This document shows, one piece after another, positions 36,414 to 45,597 of a stretch of 64,000 nucleotides of DNA (positions within the stretch are counted from its first letter, which is position 1; each line of letters opens with the position of its first letter). The position numbers were made by a program, and so were the translations under genes. The DNA lies in NCBI RefSeq assembly GCF_013488225.1, contig NZ_CP041238.1, positions 18,501-82,500 on the forward strand. The letters run 5' to 3'. Below the pieces are notes generated by a model. That model saw only the letters and a program-made list of their open reading frames with translations, was not told where the DNA came from and did no database searches. Source of the stretch: Sinorhizobium mexicanum (GTDB taxonomy: Bacteria; Pseudomonadota; Alphaproteobacteria; Rhizobiales; Rhizobiaceae).

Positions 36414-36887
36414 ATGGGTTTGTTCAGCTTTATCAAGAATGCCGGCAAGAAGCTCGGGATCGGTGGTGACGACACACCGCCGGATGCCGACAGTGTCCAG
36501 AAGGAGCTTGCCTCGCATGACCTCGGCACCAAGGACGTAGAGGTCGAAGTCGTGGACGACAAGGTTGTCCTCAAGGGCGTCGTGAAGGATCAGTCGACGT
36601 TCGAAAAGGCCGTCGTCGCCGTCGGCAACACGCTCGGCGTGTCGGCCGTCGAAGCGTCCGATCTCAAGGTCGCGGATGCAGGCGCTGCGCCCGCACCGGC
36701 CAAGGCGCCCGTCTTCTACACGGTGAAGAAGGGCGACAATCTCTGGAAAATCGCCGAGGCGCAGTACGGCAAGGGCAAAGGCGCCAAACACACACTGATC
36801 TTCGAAGCGAACAAGCCGATGCTGAAAGATCCCGACAAGATCTACCCGGGACAGGTGCTGCGCATTCCGGATCTTAATGCCGGCTGA
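36414..36887 (+). CDS. BON-LysM protein, Kbp/YgaU-like
   Basis: A 157-aa protein with an N-terminal BON domain (about 25-90) and a C-terminal LysM domain (VFYTVKKGDNLWKIAEAQYG to GQVLRIPDL, about 103-153), joined by an alanine-proline linker. The architecture and size match E. coli Kbp (YgaU), a cytoplasmic potassium-binding protein, and peptidoglycan-binding LysM proteins. No signal peptide is visible. The ATG at 36414 follows a strong GAAGAGGAGG site; the open frame upstream overlaps arfB and is not coding. Potassium binding is inferred from architecture only. Confidence 0.86.
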   Translation: MGLFSFIKNAGKKLGIGGDDTPPDADSVQKELASHDLGTKDVEVEVVDDKVVLKGVVKDQSTFEKAVVAVGNTLGVSAVEASDLKVADAGAAPAPAKAPVFYTVKKGDNLWKIAEAQYGKGKGAKHTLIFEANKPMLKDPDKIYPGQVLRIPDLNAG

Positions 36888-36954
36888 ACGACGGTATTTC
36901 GGGTGGCGACCGGGTCGCGCGAAGACTATACCGCCTGACTTCGGGTTTGATGAC

Positions 36955-37013
36955 CTACGGCGCCACGCGTCTTGTCATACGTGCAAAGGACGCTGTAGCA
37001 TTGTGAATGCAAC
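36955..37013. repeat. RIME-type repeat, partial, upstream of alkB
   Basis: CTACGGCGCCACGCGTCTTG, then CGTGCAAAGGACGCTGTAGC and a truncated second part (ATTGTGAATGCAAC). The ATG at 37007 lies inside this remnant, which argues against it as the alkB start. Confidence 0.72.
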
Positions 37014-37054
37014 AGGGCCCGTCGATCGTCGCAGCGGATGACGGGACACACGCG

Positions 37055-37666
37055 ATGCAGGTGCTGCCAAAGGGAATAAGACACATTCCGGGATTCCTCG
37101 ACCGCTCCCACCAGGAGGAACTGGTCGAGGCCATCCGTCTCGTCGTTGCGGAGGCGCCGCTCTTCGTGCCGGAAATGCCGAAGACCGGAAAGCCGATGTC
37201 GGTGCGCATGACCAATTGCGGTCCGCTCGGCTGGGTCACCGATCGCGAACGGGGCTATCGCTATCAGGCGGAGCATCCGCTGACGGGCAAGCCCTGGCCG
37301 GCAATGCCCGCGGCGCTCACCGATATCTGGCACGCGGTTTCGGCGAGCGACAAGGAGCCGGAGGCCTGCCTCGTCAACTTCTATTCCGCGGACGCGCGCA
37401 TGGGTCTGCATCAGGACAGGGACGAACGGGACCTCGAGACGGCTGTCGTTTCGATCTCGCTCGGCGATACCTGCCTCTTCCGTGTCGGCGGCCGGGAGCG
37501 CAGCGGGCAGACGATCTCATTCAAGCTTGCGAGCGGCGATGTCGTCGTGCTCGGCGGCGAAGGCAGGCTCGCCTTCCACGGCGTCGATCGCATCTATCCG
37601 AACACCTCGACGCTGCTGAAGAACGGCGGCCGCGTCAATCTCACCTTGCGCCGGGTCAATCCTTAG
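37055..37666 (+). CDS. alkB: Alpha-ketoglutarate-dependent dioxygenase AlkB
   Basis: An Fe(II)/2-oxoglutarate dioxygenase that removes alkyl groups from damaged DNA or RNA bases. The metal triad is His119-x-Asp121 (LHQDRDE) and His175 (AFHGVDR); 2-oxoglutarate is held by arginines in VNLTLRRV. The family marker MTNCGPLGW is present. I use the ATG at 37055 (203 aa), because the earlier ATG at 37007 starts inside a repeat. The ribosome site is weak. It is followed by repeats and convergent to coaA. Confidence 0.9.
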   Translation: MQVLPKGIRHIPGFLDRSHQEELVEAIRLVVAEAPLFVPEMPKTGKPMSVRMTNCGPLGWVTDRERGYRYQAEHPLTGKPWPAMPAALTDIWHAVSASDKEPEACLVNFYSADARMGLHQDRDERDLETAVVSISLGDTCLFRVGGRERSGQTISFKLASGDVVVLGGEGRLAFHGVDRIYPNTSTLLKNGGRVNLTLRRVNP

Positions 37667-37712
37667 CGCATCGGCCCGAAAATCGGAATCGATTTTCGGA
37701 AAACACGATGCG
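37667..37712. repeat. Palindromic repeat, W type (GCATCG...CGATGC)
   Basis: GCATCGGCCCGAAAATCG pairs with CGATTTTCGGAAAACACGATGC (read in two parts), a long hairpin immediately after the alkB stop. It is a different family from the RIME element that follows at 37727. Confidence 0.65.
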
Positions 37713-37726
37713 TAGATTCGAAGACT

Positions 37727-37769
37727 TACAGCGTCCTTTGAGCGTCCTGAAGGACGCACGGCGCTGTAG
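37727..37769. repeat. RIME-type single palindrome
   Basis: TTACAGCGTCCTTTGAGCG, a GTCCTGAAGGAC centre, and GCACGGCGCTGTAG. It separates convergent alkB and coaA and could serve as a shared transcript-end hairpin, since no classical terminator is visible. Confidence 0.75.
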
Positions 37770-37807
37770 AAATGAGGGCAGGGGAGCGCGCGCGAGCGGT
37801 GCCCGCT

Positions 37808-38803
37808 TCAAAGCTTCCTGAGCGCGACCGTCTCCGTCAGGTGGTTCGGGCCCTTCTGCAGGATCAGGTCGGCGCGCGGCCGCGTCGGCAGGATGTTCTG
37901 GTGCAGGTTTTTCAGGTTGATATTGTGCCAGAGCCCCTCGGCGATGGCGCGCGCCGCGTCTTCGCTGATCGTCGCATAGCGATGGAAGAAGGACTGCGGG
38001 CTCTTGAAGGCCGTTTCGCGCAGCCGCATGAAGCGGCTCACGTACCAGCTGTGAATGAGACTTTCCTCGGCATCGATATAGATCGAGAAATCGAAGAAAT
38101 CCGACACCATCGGCACGATCTTGCCGTCGGCCGGCAGGTTGCGCGATTGCAGCACATTGATTCCTTCGAAGATCAGGATGTCCGGCCGGTCGATGGTCTG
38201 GAACCGGTCCGGGACGACGTCATAGGTCAGGTGCGAATAGGTGGGCGCCTTGACGTTCGGCTGCCCCGCCTTGATCGCCGAGAGGAAGCGCAAGAGCGCG
38301 CCAATGTCGTAGCTCTCCGGAAAACCCTTGCGATCCATCATGTTTTCCCGCTGCAGGATCGCGTTCGGGTAGAGGAAGCCGTCGGTCGTGATCAGGTCGA
38401 CCTTCGGGCTAGAGGGCCAGCGCGCCAGGAGCTCGGCGAGGATGCGCGCCGTCGTAGATTTGCCGACGGCGACCGAACCGGCGATGCCGATGACGAACGG
38501 CGTCTTCGTTTCATCGGACATGCTGAGGAAGCGCTTGCGCTGCTGGAACAGGATCTGTGAGGCCTCGACATGGGCGGAGAGCAGCCGCGACAGCGACAGG
38601 TAGATCCGGCGGACCTCGCCAAGGTCGACCGGGTCGTTGAGCGAGCGCAGGCGCTGCACCTCGTCGGCTGTCAGGGTCAACGGCGTGTCGGCGCGAAAGC
38701 GCGACCATTCCTCGGCCGAGAACACGTGGTAGGGCGAGTACTCTCCGCCCTGGAGGTTGCCCGGAATATCCCCGGCGTCGATGTCTTTCGCGGCGATAGT
38801 CAT
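37808..38803 (-). CDS. coaA: Pantothenate kinase, type I
   Basis: Phosphorylates pantothenate with ATP, the first and controlling step of coenzyme A synthesis. Walker A is GSVAVGKST (109-117), and family motifs [17 protein letters not shown] and FEGINVLQ follow. 331 aa, slightly longer than E. coli CoaA. The ATG overlaps the hisE stop by four bases, so coaA is the terminal, coupled gene of the his cluster. Confidence 0.96.
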   Translation of the reverse strand: MTIAAKDIDAGDIPGNLQGGEYSPYHVFSAEEWSRFRADTPLTLTADEVQRLRSLNDPVDLGEVRRIYLSLSRLLSAHVEASQILFQQRKRFLSMSDETKTPFVIGIAGSVAVGKSTTARILAELLARWPSSPKVDLITTDGFLYPNAILQRENMMDRKGFPESYDIGALLRFLSAIKAGQPNVKAPTYSHLTYDVVPDRFQTIDRPDILIFEGINVLQSRNLPADGKIVPMVSDFFDFSIYIDAEESLIHSWYVSRFMRLRETAFKSPQSFFHRYATISEDAARAIAEGLWHNINLKNLHQNILPTRPRADLILQKGPNHLTETVALRKL

Positions 38804-39123
38804 GGGTTTTGCCGGTTTGCCTTCTCCTGCAGGCCGGACTGGCTGGTCCGCCTGGCAAGCTCGTCCATCACATCCTGCAACGGGACGGCTGCAATGTTCA
38901 ATACGACCATAAGATGATAGAGAAGGTCGGCACTCTCATCGACCAGATTCTTGCGGTCGTCGCTGATCGCCGCGATGACTGTTTCGACCGCCTCCTCGCC
39001 AAGCTTCTTGGCCGCCTTGCGCTGGCCGGCCGCGACGAGCTTGGCGGTCCAGGATTCCTCCGGCGCCGCCTTTGCCCGCACGGCCACGATGTTTTCGAGA
39101 TCGGAAAGAGTGAAACCGGTCAT
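38800..39123 (-). CDS. hisE: Phosphoribosyl-ATP pyrophosphatase
   Basis: Hydrolyses phosphoribosyl-ATP to phosphoribosyl-AMP in histidine synthesis. The all-alpha MazG-like fold shows [13 protein letters not shown] and [11 protein letters not shown], which carry the metal-binding acidic residues. 107 aa, stand-alone (not fused to HisI). Stop overlaps the coaA start. A 132-base repeat-filled gap separates it from hisF. Confidence 0.95.
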   Translation of the reverse strand: MTGFTLSDLENIVAVRAKAAPEESWTAKLVAAGQRKAAKKLGEEAVETVIAAISDDRKNLVDESADLLYHLMVVLNIAAVPLQDVMDELARRTSQSGLQEKANRQNP

Positions 39124-39137
39124 GCTGAAATCCTTCT

Positions 39138-39250
39138 AGATCACGATGATTTAGGTCGGACCGATCCAAAATCATAAAACGTGATCGATCCTAGCTAGTT
39201 AGAGCGGGATGCGAGCGGAAAACTGCGTACACTTTTCGTCATCCCGCTCT
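39138..39250. repeat. X + Y palindromic repeat pair between hisF and hisE
   Basis: X module 39138-39193: TCACGATGATTTAGGTCGG with AAAATCATAAAACGTGATCG. Y module 39201-39250: AGAGCGGGATGCGAGCGG and CGTCATCCCGCTCT, a 10-bp terminal stem. The pair occupies almost the whole gap inside the his operon, where the hairpins may attenuate or stabilise the transcript. Confidence 0.75.
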
Positions 39251-39255
39251 AAGCG

Positions 39256-40032
39256 TCAGTCGAGGCGCATGGCGATGCCGTGCTCGACCATGTAGCGCTT
39301 CGCCTCGCCGATGCTGTAAGTTCCGAAATGGAAGATCGACGCTGCAAGGACCGCCGTTGCGTGGCCGTCGCGCACACCTTCGACCATGTGGTCAAGCGTC
39401 CCGACGCCGCCCGAGGCGATGACGGGCGCCCGCACCGCATCGGCAATCGCCCGCGTCAGGGCAATGTCGTAGCCGCCTTTCGTGCCGTCGCGATCCATGG
39501 AGGTGAGCAGGATTTCGCCGGCGCCGAGATCGACGACCTTCCGGGCGAACTCGACCGCGTCGATGCCTGTCCGCTCCCGTCCGCCATGAGTGAAGATTTC
39601 CCAGCGGTGCGCCTCGCCCTCGGCGGATACCTTCTTGGCATCGATCGCGACGACGATGCACTGGTTACCGAACTTGTCGGCGGCTTCCGCCACGAAATCC
39701 GGATTCTTCACCGCCGCCGTGTTGATCGACACCTTGTCGGCGCCGGCGAGCAGCAGCTTGCGGATATCGGACACCTGCCGCACGCCGCCGCCGACGGTGA
39801 GCGGCATGAAGCATTGTTCGGCGGTGCGGGCGACGACGTCGAAGATGGTTTCGCGGTTATCCGAGGACGCCGTGATGTCGAGGAAGCAGAGTTCGTCGGC
39901 GCCGGCCGCATCATAGGCGCGCGCCGCTTCCACCGGGTCACCCGCATCGATGAGGTCGACGAAATTGACGCCCTTGACGACGCGTCCGTCCTTGACGTCG
40001 AGGCAGGGGATTACGCGGGCTTTCAGGGTCAT
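39256..40032 (-). CDS. hisF: Imidazole glycerol phosphate synthase subunit HisF
   Basis: The cyclase subunit that combines ammonia from HisH with PRFAR to make imidazole glycerol phosphate and AICAR. The beta/alpha barrel has catalytic Asp residues in [14 protein letters not shown] and [14 protein letters not shown], and phosphate-binding VGGGVR and [10 protein letters not shown]. 258 aa. It follows hisA after 4 bases. Confidence 0.97.
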   Translation of the reverse strand: MTLKARVIPCLDVKDGRVVKGVNFVDLIDAGDPVEAARAYDAAGADELCFLDITASSDNRETIFDVVARTAEQCFMPLTVGGGVRQVSDIRKLLLAGADKVSINTAAVKNPDFVAEAADKFGNQCIVVAIDAKKVSAEGEAHRWEIFTHGGRERTGIDAVEFARKVVDLGAGEILLTSMDRDGTKGGYDIALTRAIADAVRAPVIASGGVGTLDHMVEGVRDGHATAVLAASIFHFGTYSIGEAKRYMVEHGIAMRLD

Positions 40033-40036
40033 CGGA

Positions 40037-40774
40037 TCATCCTTTTCTCGCGGCCCGGATCAATGACAGCGCTTCCTGCGGGTCGATGCGGCCATCGTAG
40101 AGCGCGCGACCGGAGATCGCGCCCTCGAGTTTTTGCGCATCCGGCTCAGTCATGCGGCGAATGTCGTCCATCGAGGCGAGGCCGCCCGAGGCGATTACCG
40201 GGATCGACACCGCGTCGGCAAGCTCCAGGGTCGAAGCCCAGTTGATGCCGGTCAGGATGCCGTCGCGGTCGATATCCGTATAGATGATCGCCGCAACGCC
40301 GGCGCCCTCGAATTTCTTCGCAAGCTCGATGACGCCGAGTTCGGAGGCCTCGGCCCAGCCCTCGACCGCCACCTTGCCGCCCTTGGCATCGATGCCGACG
40401 GCGACCCTGCCGGGGAATTTGCGGCAGGCTTCGATCACGAGCGCCGGATCGCGGACGGCCACGGTGCCGAGAATGACGCGCGCGAGCCCACGCGAAAGCC
40501 AGTTCTCGATATGCGCCAGCGTGCGGATCCCGCCACCAAGCTGCACCGGGTTCCGGGTTGCCTTGAGGATCGCGTCGACCGCCGCACCGTTCACGGTCTC
40601 GCCGGCAAACGCGCCGTTCAGATCGACGACGTGCAGCCACTCGAAACCCTGCTCCTCGAAGGCTCGCGCCTGGGCGGCCGGATCGGGATTATAGACGGTC
40701 GCCTGGTCCATGTCGCCGAGCTTCAGGCGCACGCATTGTCCGTCCTTGAGGTCGATCGCAGGGAAGAGAATCAT
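40037..40774 (-). CDS. hisA: Phosphoribosylformimino-5-aminoimidazole carboxamide ribotide isomerase
   Basis: Isomerises ProFAR to PRFAR in histidine synthesis. A half-barrel duplication like HisF, with catalytic Asp in [14 protein letters not shown] and [10 protein letters not shown], and phosphate sites LGGGIRT and [10 protein letters not shown]. 245 aa. It begins 34 bases after the hisH stop and is followed closely by hisF. Confidence 0.97.
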   Translation of the reverse strand: MILFPAIDLKDGQCVRLKLGDMDQATVYNPDPAAQARAFEEQGFEWLHVVDLNGAFAGETVNGAAVDAILKATRNPVQLGGGIRTLAHIENWLSRGLARVILGTVAVRDPALVIEACRKFPGRVAVGIDAKGGKVAVEGWAEASELGVIELAKKFEGAGVAAIIYTDIDRDGILTGINWASTLELADAVSIPVIASGGLASMDDIRRMTEPDAQKLEGAISGRALYDGRIDPQEALSLIRAARKG

Positions 40775-40808
40775 GTGTGGATCCGATCAGGTAAGAACGC
40801 CGGCAGCC

Positions 40809-41459
40809 TCAAGGCTTCCAACGCAGGAAATTCGAAATGAGGGCGAGCCCGAGCGTCTGGCTCTTTTCCGGGTGGAACTGCGAGCCTGCCTTGTTGTCGC
40901 GTGCGACGAATGCGGTCACCGGCCCGCCATAGTCCGCTTCCGCAATGACGTCCTCGGGGTTCTCGGCAGCGAGGTGATAGGAGTGCACGAAATAGGCATG
41001 CAGCCCGCTCTCGCCGGTCGGGATACCCTCGAAAAGCGCGTGCGGCCGGTTGAGCCTCAGCGTGTTCCAGCCGATCTGGGGAATCTTCAGCGACGGATTG
41101 GCCGGCGTCATTTCCTTGACGTCGCCCGGGATCCAGCCGAAGCCCTTGGTGATGGTCTTTTCAAGCCCGCGCGACGACATGAGTTGCATGCCGACGCAGA
41201 TCCCGAGGAAGGGACGCCCGTCCTTCTCGACGGCCTGCGTCAAGGCATCCTCCATGCCCGCGACGCTAGCCAAGCCGCGGCGGCAATCGGCATAGGCGCC
41301 GACGCCCGGCAGGACAATGCGGTCGGCGGACGCCACCCGTTCCGGCTTGTCGGTCAGGTCGATCTCGGCGGCGATGCCGGCTTCGCGTGCCGCCCGTTCG
41401 AAGGCTTTCGTCGCCGAGCGCAGATTGCCCGACCCGTAGTCAATGATGGCGACCCGCAT
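40809..41459 (-). CDS. hisH: Imidazole glycerol phosphate synthase subunit HisH
   Basis: The glutaminase subunit that supplies ammonia to HisF. The class-I amidotransferase nucleophile is Cys88 in LGICVGMQ; the catalytic His and Glu are in QFHPEKSQ. 216 aa from the ATG at 41459, which overlaps the stop of the DUF2628 gene (TGATG). The open frame extends upstream through that gene in another phase but is not coding there. Confidence 0.96.
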   Translation of the reverse strand: MRVAIIDYGSGNLRSATKAFERAAREAGIAAEIDLTDKPERVASADRIVLPGVGAYADCRRGLASVAGMEDALTQAVEKDGRPFLGICVGMQLMSSRGLEKTITKGFGWIPGDVKEMTPANPSLKIPQIGWNTLRLNRPHALFEGIPTGESGLHAYFVHSYHLAAENPEDVIAEADYGGPVTAFVARDNKAGSQFHPEKSQTLGLALISNFLRWKP

Positions 41460-41935
41460 CAGCGTTCTCCATAGGGTTGAAAGAGGCCAAGGCCGGCGGT
41501 GCTTTCGGCCTGTTTCGTGGCAGACCCATCGAGTGACGGCAACGGAGTTGCCGTCCTGCGATCCGCCGTGGCCGGTATGTTGGAAAAATAGATCTCTTCC
41601 GCCGTTTCCAGGTCGCGTGCCGGGACGATCGAGCGAAGCGTCCAGTCTCGTTTCCTGAGATTCCGCGCGACCAGAAGTGGGCCTTCCAGCGATACCAGCA
41701 GGCTGAGTGCCAGTTGCATGAAAAGCGAGGCGGCAAGGGCGCCGGGGACGGCGGACAAGAAGATCAACAGGATTTGCAGAACGGCAACCAGGATTCCAAG
41801 GAGCCAGGAACGCTTGCTCATCAACCACAGCGCGGGGAAGAAAAAGGCGGCCCAGGAAAAGCCGTCCGCGATGAATCGCGCCCTTTCGTCATCGGCCGGT
41901 GCGCCGGGCGGGGTCATGATCAGATAAGAAGCCAT
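41459..41935 (-). CDS. DUF2628-type membrane protein embedded in the his operon
   Basis: A 158-aa protein with two or three hydrophobic segments in the first half ([48 protein letters not shown]) and a soluble C-terminal tail. The N-terminal segment with a Trp-rich turn is typical of DUF2628. Function is unknown. It lies between hisB (24-base gap) and hisH (1-base overlap), so it must be co-transcribed with histidine biosynthesis. No enzymatic motif is visible. Confidence 0.78.
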   Translation of the reverse strand: MASYLIMTPPGAPADDERARFIADGFSWAAFFFPALWLMSKRSWLLGILVAVLQILLIFLSAVPGALAASLFMQLALSLLVSLEGPLLVARNLRKRDWTLRSIVPARDLETAEEIYFSNIPATADRRTATPLPSLDGSATKQAESTAGLGLFQPYGER

Positions 41936-41959
41936 GGGTCTCAGCCGGTATTGGCCGGC

Positions 41960-42568
41960 TCAGGCGAGCGTTCCCTTGGTCGAGGGCACGCGTCCAGCCT
42001 GGCGCGGATCGATTTCGGTTGCGGTGCGGAGCACACGGGCGACGGACTTGAAACAGGTCTCGGCAATATGATGGTTGTTGGCGCCGTAGATGTTCTGGAT
42101 ATGCAACGTGATGCCGGCATGCTGGGCCAGCGCCTGGAAGAATTCACGCACCAGCTCCGTGTCGAAGCTGCCGATCTTCGGCGAGGTGAAAGTCACGTTC
42201 CAGACGAGGAAGGGCCGGCCGGAAACATCGACGGCGGCGCGCGTCATCGTTTCGTCCATGGCAAGGTCGATCGAGGCGTATCGGGTGATGCCGCGGCGAT
42301 CGCCGAGCGCCTTGGCAAGCGCCTGGCCGAGCGCAATACCGGTGTCCTCGACCGTGTGGTGGTCGTCGATATGCAGGTCGCCGTCCGCCTTGATCTCCAT
42401 GTCGATCAGCGAGTGGCGCGAAAGCTGGTCCAGCATATGGTCGAAGAAGCCGACTCCGGTCGCGATCTTCGACGTTCCCGTTCCATCGATGTTGACGGAG
42501 ACCGATACGGCGGTTTCATTTGTCTTTCTGGAAACTTGGCCGCTGCGGCTGGGCATGCTTTCTGCCAT
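41960..42568 (-). CDS. hisB: Imidazoleglycerol-phosphate dehydratase
   Basis: Dehydrates imidazole glycerol phosphate to imidazole acetol phosphate, a manganese enzyme. The duplicated metal motifs are [13 protein letters not shown] with DDHHTVED, and RPFLVWN with HHIAETCFK. 202 aa, mono-functional (no phosphatase domain). It is the first his gene of this transcript, divergent from hslV. Confidence 0.97.
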   Translation of the reverse strand: MAESMPSRSGQVSRKTNETAVSVSVNIDGTGTSKIATGVGFFDHMLDQLSRHSLIDMEIKADGDLHIDDHHTVEDTGIALGQALAKALGDRRGITRYASIDLAMDETMTRAAVDVSGRPFLVWNVTFTSPKIGSFDTELVREFFQALAQHAGITLHIQNIYGANNHHIAETCFKSVARVLRTATEIDPRQAGRVPSTKGTLA

Positions 42569-42802
42569 CAGGCTCTCCTGTATGCGCTCGATCGGATGAT
42601 TTCGCGCTGAAACGATGCAAAATCAGCGGGATCGACACTAAACCAGAGCTGGACGCGGGAGCAAAACCGCTTCACGCTTCTCGTAAGATCGCTCCAGAGC
42701 CGCTCCATATCAGGGGAGCCGCGAAATATCCAGAACTGTGACGGAAATTCGGCCGATCTGCAGACCTCAGGAAGGGAAGACCGCGAGGAAGGCGAAGGGC
42801 AT

Positions 42803-42830
42803 TTGCAATCGCGCGGTGCGCACTTACATA
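42803..42830 (+). promoter_or_regulatory. Candidate sigma70-type promoter for hslVU
   Basis: TTGCAA (42803-42808) and TACATA (42825-42830) with 16-base spacing, about 160 bases before hslV. The 424-base divergent gap 42569-42992 also holds a degenerate RIME element; I see no gene in it. A heat-shock promoter would be expected for hslVU but none is convincing. Confidence 0.33.
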
Positions 42831-42853
42831 GGCGTCAAGCAACCAGGCTCGCC

Positions 42854-42957
42854 TGCAGCGATGCGCGTCTAACTGGACGCGCCAAAGCCGCTGTAGCACT
42901 CTAGAGTCGCTGCATGGTCTTGCCCTTGAATCATTCCGATCCAGGGAATCATGCGGC
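42854..42957. repeat. Degenerate RIME element upstream of hslV
   Basis: CTGCAGCGATGCGCGTC, ACGCGCCAAAGCCGCTGTAG, then GTCGCTGCATGGTC and a decayed second palindrome (CCCTTGAATC / GATCCAGGG). It retains the order and length of the complete element with many substitutions. Confidence 0.68.
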
Positions 42958-42992
42958 GGAGCCGCAACACCCCGGGGCCGATAGGTATCTTC

Positions 42993-43550
42993 ATGAGTGA
43001 ACACAATCCCTACGGAACGATGCATGCGACCACCATCATCACGGTACGAAAAGGTGGCAAGGTGGTGATGGCGGGCGATGGTCAGGTCAGTCTCGGCCAG
43101 ACCGTCATGAAGAGCAACGCCCGCAAGGTCCGGCGCCTGTCGAAGGGCGACGTGATCGCCGGCTTCGCCGGTGCGACGGCCGATGCCTTCACGCTGCTCG
43201 AACGGCTCGAGGCCAAGCTCGAGCAATATCCCGACCAGCTCATGCGTGCCGCCGTCGAACTCGCCAAGGATTGGCGAACCAACAAATACCTGCGCAACCT
43301 CGAGGCAATGATGCTCGTTGCCGACCGATCCATAACGCTGGCCATCACCGGCAATGGCGACGTGCTCGAACCCGAACACGGCACGATCGCGATCGGTTCG
43401 GGCGGAAACTATGCCTTGGCGGCCGCGCGTGCGCTGATGGACAGTGACAAGTCGGCCGAAGAGATCGCTCGGCGCGCGCTCGAAATCGCAGGCGATATCT
43501 GCGTCTACACCAACCACAATATCGTGGTGGAGACGCTGGATGCCGAATGA
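42993..43550 (+). CDS. hslV: ATP-dependent protease peptidase subunit HslV
   Basis: The threonine-protease core of the HslUV (ClpQY) complex. The catalytic Thr is in the [13 protein letters not shown] segment, with GDGQVSLG and [14 protein letters not shown] conserved. From the ATG at 42993 the chain is 185 aa and carries about 10 extra residues ([12 protein letters not shown]) before the threonine, so a short propeptide must be removed or translation may begin at the internal ATG 43020. The stop lies inside the start of the acetyltransferase gene. Confidence 0.95.
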   Translation: MSEHNPYGTMHATTIITVRKGGKVVMAGDGQVSLGQTVMKSNARKVRRLSKGDVIAGFAGATADAFTLLERLEAKLEQYPDQLMRAAVELAKDWRTNKYLRNLEAMMLVADRSITLAITGNGDVLEPEHGTIAIGSGGNYALAAARALMDSDKSAEEIARRALEIAGDICVYTNHNIVVETLDAE

Positions 43551-44058
43551 CGGGGTCGATGTCAGTTTCCTGCCGGTCGCCGACGGCCACCTGTCGATGC
43601 TGCATGGCTGGCTTTCCGAGCCGCATGTACGGCAGTGGTGGGGCGACCCGGACAAGGAGCTGGAATCGATCCGCGATGGCTGTGCGAGCGGCGAGGTGGA
43701 GGGCTTCATTTTTCATGTCGGCGGAACGCCCGCCGGATACATTCAGTCCTGGACGCCGTCGCAATATGACGAGCCCTGGGCGAAGGATCTGCCGTCCGAC
43801 ACGCCGGGCGTGGACATGTTCGTGGGCCCGCCTGAAATGACTGGAAAAGGCATCGCCGCGCTGGCGCTCAAGGCCTTTGCCGAAAGACTGTTCGAAAACG
43901 GCGCCGCCCGTATCGTGATCGACCCCGACGGCGGCAATCGCCGCGCGGTCCGGGCCTATGCGAAGGCAGGCTTCGTGCCCTTTGGCGAATGGATAGATGA
44001 GTCCGGCCGGACACTCCTGATGGAGCTGACGCGCACGGAGTTTGAGAGGAATTCATGA
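43540..44058 (+). CDS. GNAT acetyltransferase between hslV and hslU
   Basis: A 172-aa GNAT protein of the aminoglycoside 6'-N-acetyltransferase/RimJ-like (Acetyltransf_8) type. An N-terminal [21 protein letters not shown] and WW motif, acetyl-CoA loop [14 protein letters not shown], and the C-terminal [20 protein letters not shown] are clear. The ATG at 43540 overlaps hslV by 11 bases with GGTGGAG upstream, and its stop overlaps hslU by four. The true substrate is unknown; resistance is not implied. Its embedding in hslVU suggests co-expression under proteotoxic stress, which is an inference. Confidence 0.88.
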   Translation: MPNDGVDVSFLPVADGHLSMLHGWLSEPHVRQWWGDPDKELESIRDGCASGEVEGFIFHVGGTPAGYIQSWTPSQYDEPWAKDLPSDTPGVDMFVGPPEMTGKGIAALALKAFAERLFENGAARIVIDPDGGNRRAVRAYAKAGFVPFGEWIDESGRTLLMELTRTEFERNS

Positions 44059-45359
44059 CCAACTTTTCCCCCAGAGAAATCGTGTCGGAGCTCGACCGCT
44101 ACATCATCGGCCAGAAGGACGCGAAACGTGCCGTGGCCATTGCCTTGCGCAACCGCTGGCGGCGCCAGCAGCTTGACGACGATCTGCGCGACGAAGTCAT
44201 GCCGAAGAATATCCTGATGATCGGCCCGACCGGCGTCGGCAAGACGGAAATCTCCCGGCGGCTGGCGAAGCTCGCCGGTGCCCCCTTCGTCAAGGTCGAA
44301 GCGACCAAGTTCACCGAGGTCGGCTATGTCGGCCGTGATGTGGAGCAGATCGTTCGCGACCTCGTCGAAGTCGGCATCACTTTGGTGCGGGAGAAGAAGC
44401 GCGTCGACGTCAAGGCCAAGGCCCATCAGAACGCCGAAGAGCGCGTGCTCGACGCGCTGGTCGGGGCGACCGCCTCGCCCGCAACGCGCGACTCCTTCCG
44501 CAAGAAATTGAGGGCCAACGAGCTCGACGACAAGGAAATCGAGATCGACGTTGCCGAGACCGGCGCGCCCGGTGGCTTCGAGATCCCGGGCATGCCCGGC
44601 GCCAATATCGGTGTCCTCAATCTTTCCGAAATGTTCGGCAAGGCGCTCGGCGGCAGGACCAAGAAGGTCAAGACGACGGTCAAGGCCTCCTATGAACTCT
44701 TGATCAACGACGAGTCCGACAAGCTGCTCGACAACGAGCAGATCCAGCGCGAGGCGGTGGCGGCGGCCGAGAACGACGGCATCGTCTTCCTCGACGAGAT
44801 CGACAAGATTGCCGCCCGCGACGGCGGTATGGGGGCCGGCGTATCGCGAGAAGGCGTCCAGCGGGACCTGCTGCCGCTGGTCGAGGGCACGACGGTTGCC
44901 ACGAAATACGGACCGGTAAAGACGGATCATATCCTCTTCATCGCCTCCGGCGCCTTCCACGTCTCCAAGCCGTCGGATCTGCTGCCGGAGCTGCAGGGTC
45001 GCCTGCCGATCCGCGTCGAGTTGCGCGCGCTGACCAAGGAGGATTTCCGCCGTATCCTGACGGAAACCGAGGCGAGCCTCATCCGCCAGTATAAGGCCCT
45101 TCTCGACACGGAGGAGGTGAAGCTCGATTTCACCGAGGATGCGATCGACGCGCTCGCCGAGGTCGCGGTCCAGCTCAACACCAGCGTCGAGAATATCGGC
45201 GCGCGCCGCCTGCAAACGGTGATGGAGCGCGTCCTCGACGACGTGTCCTTCAACGCGCCGGACCGTGGCGGACAGACGGTGATGATCGATGCGGAATACG
45301 TCCGGAAGAACGTCGGCGATCTCGCCGCCAACACGGACCTGTCACGCTATATTCTGTGA
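44055..45359 (+). CDS. hslU: ATP-dependent protease ATPase subunit HslU
   Basis: The AAA+ unfoldase that feeds substrates to HslV. Walker A is GPTGVGKT (57-64), Walker [13 protein letters not shown], the pore loop is in [13 protein letters not shown], and the C-terminus LSRYIL inserts into HslV. 434 aa, full length, including the variable I-domain. Start overlaps the acetyltransferase stop (ATGA). A terminator follows about 90 bases downstream. Confidence 0.97.
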   Translation: MTNFSPREIVSELDRYIIGQKDAKRAVAIALRNRWRRQQLDDDLRDEVMPKNILMIGPTGVGKTEISRRLAKLAGAPFVKVEATKFTEVGYVGRDVEQIVRDLVEVGITLVREKKRVDVKAKAHQNAEERVLDALVGATASPATRDSFRKKLRANELDDKEIEIDVAETGAPGGFEIPGMPGANIGVLNLSEMFGKALGGRTKKVKTTVKASYELLINDESDKLLDNEQIQREAVAAAENDGIVFLDEIDKIAARDGGMGAGVSREGVQRDLLPLVEGTTVATKYGPVKTDHILFIASGAFHVSKPSDLLPELQGRLPIRVELRALTKEDFRRILTETEASLIRQYKALLDTEEVKLDFTEDAIDALAEVAVQLNTSVENIGARRLQTVMERVLDDVSFNAPDRGGQTVMIDAEYVRKNVGDLAANTDLSRYIL

Positions 45360-45360
45360 C

Positions 45361-45407
45361 CACAGCGCGGCGCGTCTCATCGGACGCGCTGCAGCAGTTG
45401 CACAGCG
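45361..45407. repeat. Degenerate RIME fragment after hslU
   Basis: CACAGCGCGGCGCGTCTC, a centre TCATCGGA, then CGCGCTGCAGCAGTTGC. It matches one arm of the RIME-type element with rearrangement and begins two bases after the hslU stop. Confidence 0.5.
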
Positions 45408-45450
45408 GCGGACGGCCGGAGCGAGCGAACTCCGGCAATCGCCGAATTGT

Positions 45451-45479
45451 GAGGCGCCCGTCACTCGACAGGCGCCTTC
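45451..45479 (+). terminator. Intrinsic terminator of hslVU
   Basis: AGGCGCC and GGCGCCT form a 7-bp GC stem (plus a G-T pair) around a 12-base loop, followed by TTCATTTTTTC. Confidence 0.8.
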
Positions 45480-45597
45480 ATTTTTTCTACAGCGATCGGT
45501 GATCGATTGAAGGCCGGGCATTATTCCGACATGATCTTGCCGTAGGGGCCGCGCGCTCGAAGAACCGGGTTCCGGAGTTTCATAGGAAGAACAGATC

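Noticed and set aside
42925..42945. CTTGAA resembling a heat-shock -35 box upstream of hslV
   Set aside because: It falls exactly where the RIME second palindrome has CTTAAATC in better copies, and no matching -10 lies at the right distance.
43540..44058. Aminoglycoside resistance gene
   Set aside because: The fold is GNAT of the 6'-acetyltransferase-like family, but it is a conserved member of the hslVU operon with no mobile context, so a resistance role is not supported.
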